This document shows positions 5,921-7,357 of a stretch of DNA of 7,357 nucleotides, one piece after another (position 1 is the first letter of the stretch; the number at the start of each line of letters is the position of its first letter). The position numbers and the translations under genes are program-made. The DNA is from Oxalobacteraceae bacterium UBA4003 (GTDB lineage: Bacteria > Pseudomonadota > Gammaproteobacteria > Burkholderiales > Burkholderiaceae_D): the NCBI GenBank assembly GCA_002384815.1, contig DGBN01000027.1, positions 1 to 7,357 on the forward strand. The letters run 5' to 3'. Under the pieces are notes generated by a model, which worked only from the letters and a program-made list of their open reading frames with translations, was not told where the DNA came from and did no database searches.

Positions 5921-6379
5921 TTATTCATCCATTTGCGGTTCGGCAATCGTGCGCAACTGAAATCGGCCGTCGTTATTGAACAGCCAGGTTTCCATCAACT
6001 CTACCCGACCATGCCGCAACAATGAAGCCGCAGGCTTGGGGAAAGGCGCCGTACTGCGCAAACTTGCCAGTGCCGTGGCCTCTGTTCTGCGATCGCGATT
6101 GGAACGCATGATGTCACTACGCACCAGGCTACCCCTGGCATCGACCACATACTTGACCACCACGACCGAGCGCAGCAAGGCTTGTGGCCTGCCTATATAG
6201 ACCTTGGTGGAATTCACCTGTGCAATGCGCTGGGCCAGCGCAAGCTGGTACTCGCCCATCGTACCGGCGTTAGAGGTGCCGTCTGCCGTGGTTCCAACTT
6301 CACTTCTATCCAGTAGTCCCTTGCCGCCGCAGCCGGCCAATGTCAGCGCAAGCAGACAAATCGCGAGTCGAGTTTTCAT
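5921..6379 (-). CDS. lipoprotein with a TonB C-terminal-like domain
   Basis: This 152-residue protein starts MKTRLAICLLALTLAGC, a lipoprotein signal with lipobox LAGC and lipidated Cys17. After a short linker (18-44) the rest resembles a TonB C-terminal domain: an RxxALLRSVVVVKYVVDARG strand block (64-83), a DIMRSNRDRRTEATALASLR helix region (89-108), a Pro-rich APFPKP (111-116), then a VELMETWLFNNDGRF strand pair (126-140). Canonical TonB has an N-terminal membrane helix, with a conserved SxxxH that contacts ExbB/ExbD, and a long Pro-rich spacer; both are absent here. Classical energy transduction is therefore unlikely, and an envelope binding or scaffold role is inferred. The start is the second of two adjacent ATGs (6379; 6382 is possible), each with only a weak GGA upstream. 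Upstream in-frame codons to 6466 lack sense for a signal peptide. The ElyC-like gene follows 64 bases later. Confidence 0.87.
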   Translation of the reverse strand: MKTRLAICLLALTLAGCGGKGLLDRSEVGTTADGTSNAGTMGEYQLALAQRIAQVNSTKVYIGRPQALLRSVVVVKYVVDARGSLVRSDIMRSNRDRRTEATALASLRSTAPFPKPAASLLRHGRVELMETWLFNNDGRFQLRTIAEPQMDE

Positions 6380-6439
6380 CATCGTCCATTCATAAAATTG
6401 GATGGTAGCCGCCGGTGCCTGCTGCGTATGACAGGGAAA

Positions 6440-6455
6440 GGCAATTTTGATTGCC
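6440..6455. repeat. short perfect inverted repeat upstream of the lipoprotein gene
   Basis: GGCAAT (6440-6445) and ATTGCC (6450-6455) flank a TTTG loop about 60 bases before the lipoprotein start, within a gene-free gap of 284 bases. It could be an operator or an mRNA leader hairpin. It has no tail typical of a terminator on either strand. No convincing promoter was found in this gap; the best is a TAAAAT on the minus strand near 6570 with an over-short spacer. Confidence 0.35.
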
Positions 6456-6666
6456 ATATCGCCCATTTATTTGCACGCCCGCGCCTTCAATACGAAACAT
6501 TGCGGCACCCTGAATTGCTCCGTAACCGACTCCGGCATCGCATGCCCAAGCATCCGCAATGATATGCAATTTTACCCGCCCGTGCCTGATGCAAACGCCA
6601 ATACCGGCGAGCGCACGGCATCGTCACTGCATGCGTCTATCGTTTGTGACTAATCTCAGGCAACCC

Positions 6667-7116
6667 TCAGTGAGCACGGCTCAGGCGATGCCGCGCGATG
6701 TCGTATATCCAGTTGAAGGCAAACGCGTACAGCATGAAGAAAACCGAGAACACCAGATCCAGCACCAAGGCTTCGACGATCGAAATATGCAGCCACCATG
6801 CCGTCAGCGGCAACGCGACTGCCATGAAAAATGTCTCAAAACCCAGCGTGTGCCAGATTCGCATACCGATCGTGCGGCGCCAGCCGTAATGGCGCTCGAC
6901 CGCTTCATAGCCGTGGTTGTAAATCATGTTGCAAACCATCGCGCAGACGGCAAGGATCAACGCCAGGGCACCGAAATGGAAGGGATCCATATCGAAACCG
7001 TAGGACATCAGGGGAACCAGGATGATCAGGGCGCAGATTTCAAACAGCAGAGCGTGAAGAATGCGGCGCAGTAAAGTATTGATAACAAAAACCGGAAAAA
7101 GAAGTAAGCCCGTCAT
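6667..7116 (-). CDS. PACE-family (AceI-like) multidrug efflux transporter
   Basis: This 149-residue protein has two tandem bacterial-transmembrane-pair repeats (PF05232), the signature of the proteobacterial antimicrobial compound efflux family, which pumps biocides such as chlorhexidine in characterised members. The first repeat has RRILHALLFE with Glu26 (equivalent to the essential acid of AceI) and NMIYNHGYE (63-71). The second has RIWHTLGFE (86-94) and FNWIYDIARHR (134-144). Four membrane spans are evident, and the usual family length is about 140-150 residues. I chose the ATG at 7116 because it gives that length; the frame to 7251 would run into the divergent tRNA promoter. GGAAG lies ten bases upstream, rather far, and both it and the ATG are caught in a hairpin (7106-7129). 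The Trp of the first WNxxYN motif is replaced by Cys62. The substrate is unknown. Confidence 0.92.
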   Translation of the reverse strand: MTGLLLFPVFVINTLLRRILHALLFEICALIILVPLMSYGFDMDPFHFGALALILAVCAMVCNMIYNHGYEAVERHYGWRRTIGMRIWHTLGFETFFMAVALPLTAWWLHISIVEALVLDLVFSVFFMLYAFAFNWIYDIARHRLSRAH

Positions 7117-7131
7117 TATAGGCGGGCTTCC
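7106..7131 (-). promoter_or_regulatory. hairpin enclosing the ribosome site and start codon of the PACE gene
   Basis: On the minus strand, AAGCCCGCC (7129-7121) pairs with GACGGGCTT (7114-7106): nine pairs including one G-U, around a TATAAT loop (7120-7115). Part of the Shine-Dalgarno GGAAG (7131-7127) is in the left arm, the A and U of the AUG (7116, 7115) are in the loop, and its G is in the right arm. It could repress or tune translation. The loop also reads as a perfect -10 hexamer, but no matching -35 is seen (GGGCGA at the right spacing), so a promoter is less likely. Confidence 0.5.
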
Positions 7132-7244
7132 ATATATTCGCCCTGTCACCCTTTGCATCGCAGACCTTGCCAGGCTAAAACGCTGCTGAACACGGATTCC
7201 TGAAGAATAAGCATGTGGCCGGAGAAAAATTTCTGCAAACATGG

Positions 7245-7281
7245 GTGACAAATTTTTTAATATACTCTATACTTCGGGCCC
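7245..7281 (+). promoter_or_regulatory. strong sigma-70 promoter of the rightward tRNA
   Basis: GTGACA (7245-7250) and TATACT (7268-7273) each match the consensus at five of six positions and are exactly 17 bases apart, with an AT-rich spacer. The following GC-rich TCGGGCCC (7274-7281) is a typical discriminator of stringently controlled stable-RNA promoters. Predicted initiation near 7280 leaves a leader of about 55 bases before the tRNA. Confidence 0.82.
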
Positions 7282-7335
7282 TTCAGACACGTTGGTCGAC
7301 GCCAACAATTGTTTGACTGAGTAAGCTGGAATTGC

Positions 7336-7357
7336 GGGTGCTTAGCTCAGTTGGTAG
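7336..7357 (+). tRNA. tRNA 5' end, probably tRNA-Val (partial, cut by right edge)
   Basis: The last 22 bases give an acceptor strand GGGTGCT, TA at positions 8-9, and the D-arm GCTCAGTTGGTAG, the standard opening of a bacterial elongator tRNA. GGGTG at the 5' end with this D-arm is typical of tRNA-Val, but the anticodon is outside the window so the amino acid is a guess. A strong stringent-type promoter lies just upstream. Confidence 0.8.

Noticed and set aside
7117..7251. longer N-terminus for the PACE protein
   Set aside because: It would overlap the divergent tRNA promoter, adds 45 residues unlike the family, and exceeds the normal PACE length.

Overview
The window looks like a stretch of chromosome from a betaproteobacterium, most likely order Burkholderiales and perhaps family Oxalobacteraceae (Herminiimonas/Janthinobacterium-like). 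This is inferred from moderate G+C, a membrane-anchored cytochrome c5, a yqjD-yqjE-yqjK-type stress operon, a PACE-family efflux protein and the style of the tRNA genes. No database was consulted, so the genus is a guess. I see no transposase, integrase, phage gene or CRISPR array; this reads as ordinary core/near-core chromosome.

Layout from left to right. Positions 1-19 hold the 5' end of a tRNA reading leftward out of the window (probably tRNA-Arg). A cytochrome c5 gene (222-767, +) follows, with its own TATAAT promoter and a strong bidirectional terminator (782-810). That terminator is shared with a convergent three-gene operon on the minus strand: a DUF883/YqjD membrane protein (2022-1720), a YqjE/phage-holin-superfamily membrane protein (1703-1311) and a YqjK-like protein (1295-876), with gaps of only 15-16 bases. 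Next, also on the minus strand, are a small uncharacterised protein (4278-3796) with a good sigma-70 promoter and, 48 bases downstream, an orphan dihydrolipoyl-dehydrogenase-type flavoprotein (3747-2314); the two are probably co-transcribed. Then comes a secreted Gly/Val-repeat protein (4884-4486, -) with a UUCG-loop terminator.

Further right, a lipoprotein with a TonB-C-like domain (6379-5921, -) lies 64 bases upstream of a YdcF/ElyC/SanA (DUF218) membrane protein (5856-5086, -), a probable envelope-related pair. Last is a PACE-family (AceI-like) multidrug efflux protein (7116-6667, -), whose start codon and Shine-Dalgarno lie in a GC-rich hairpin. Diverging from it is a near-consensus promoter driving a tRNA gene (probably tRNA-Val) cut by the right edge.

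The common theme is the cell envelope: membrane-bound electron transfer, stress-linked inner-membrane proteins, a secreted protein, envelope biogenesis and drug efflux. I found no convincing new multi-gene system. The best leads are the hairpin over the PACE start, the TonB-C-like lipoprotein beside the ElyC-like gene, the orphan flavoprotein with a C-terminal CxxC, and the protein-level-conserved (GV)5 tract.
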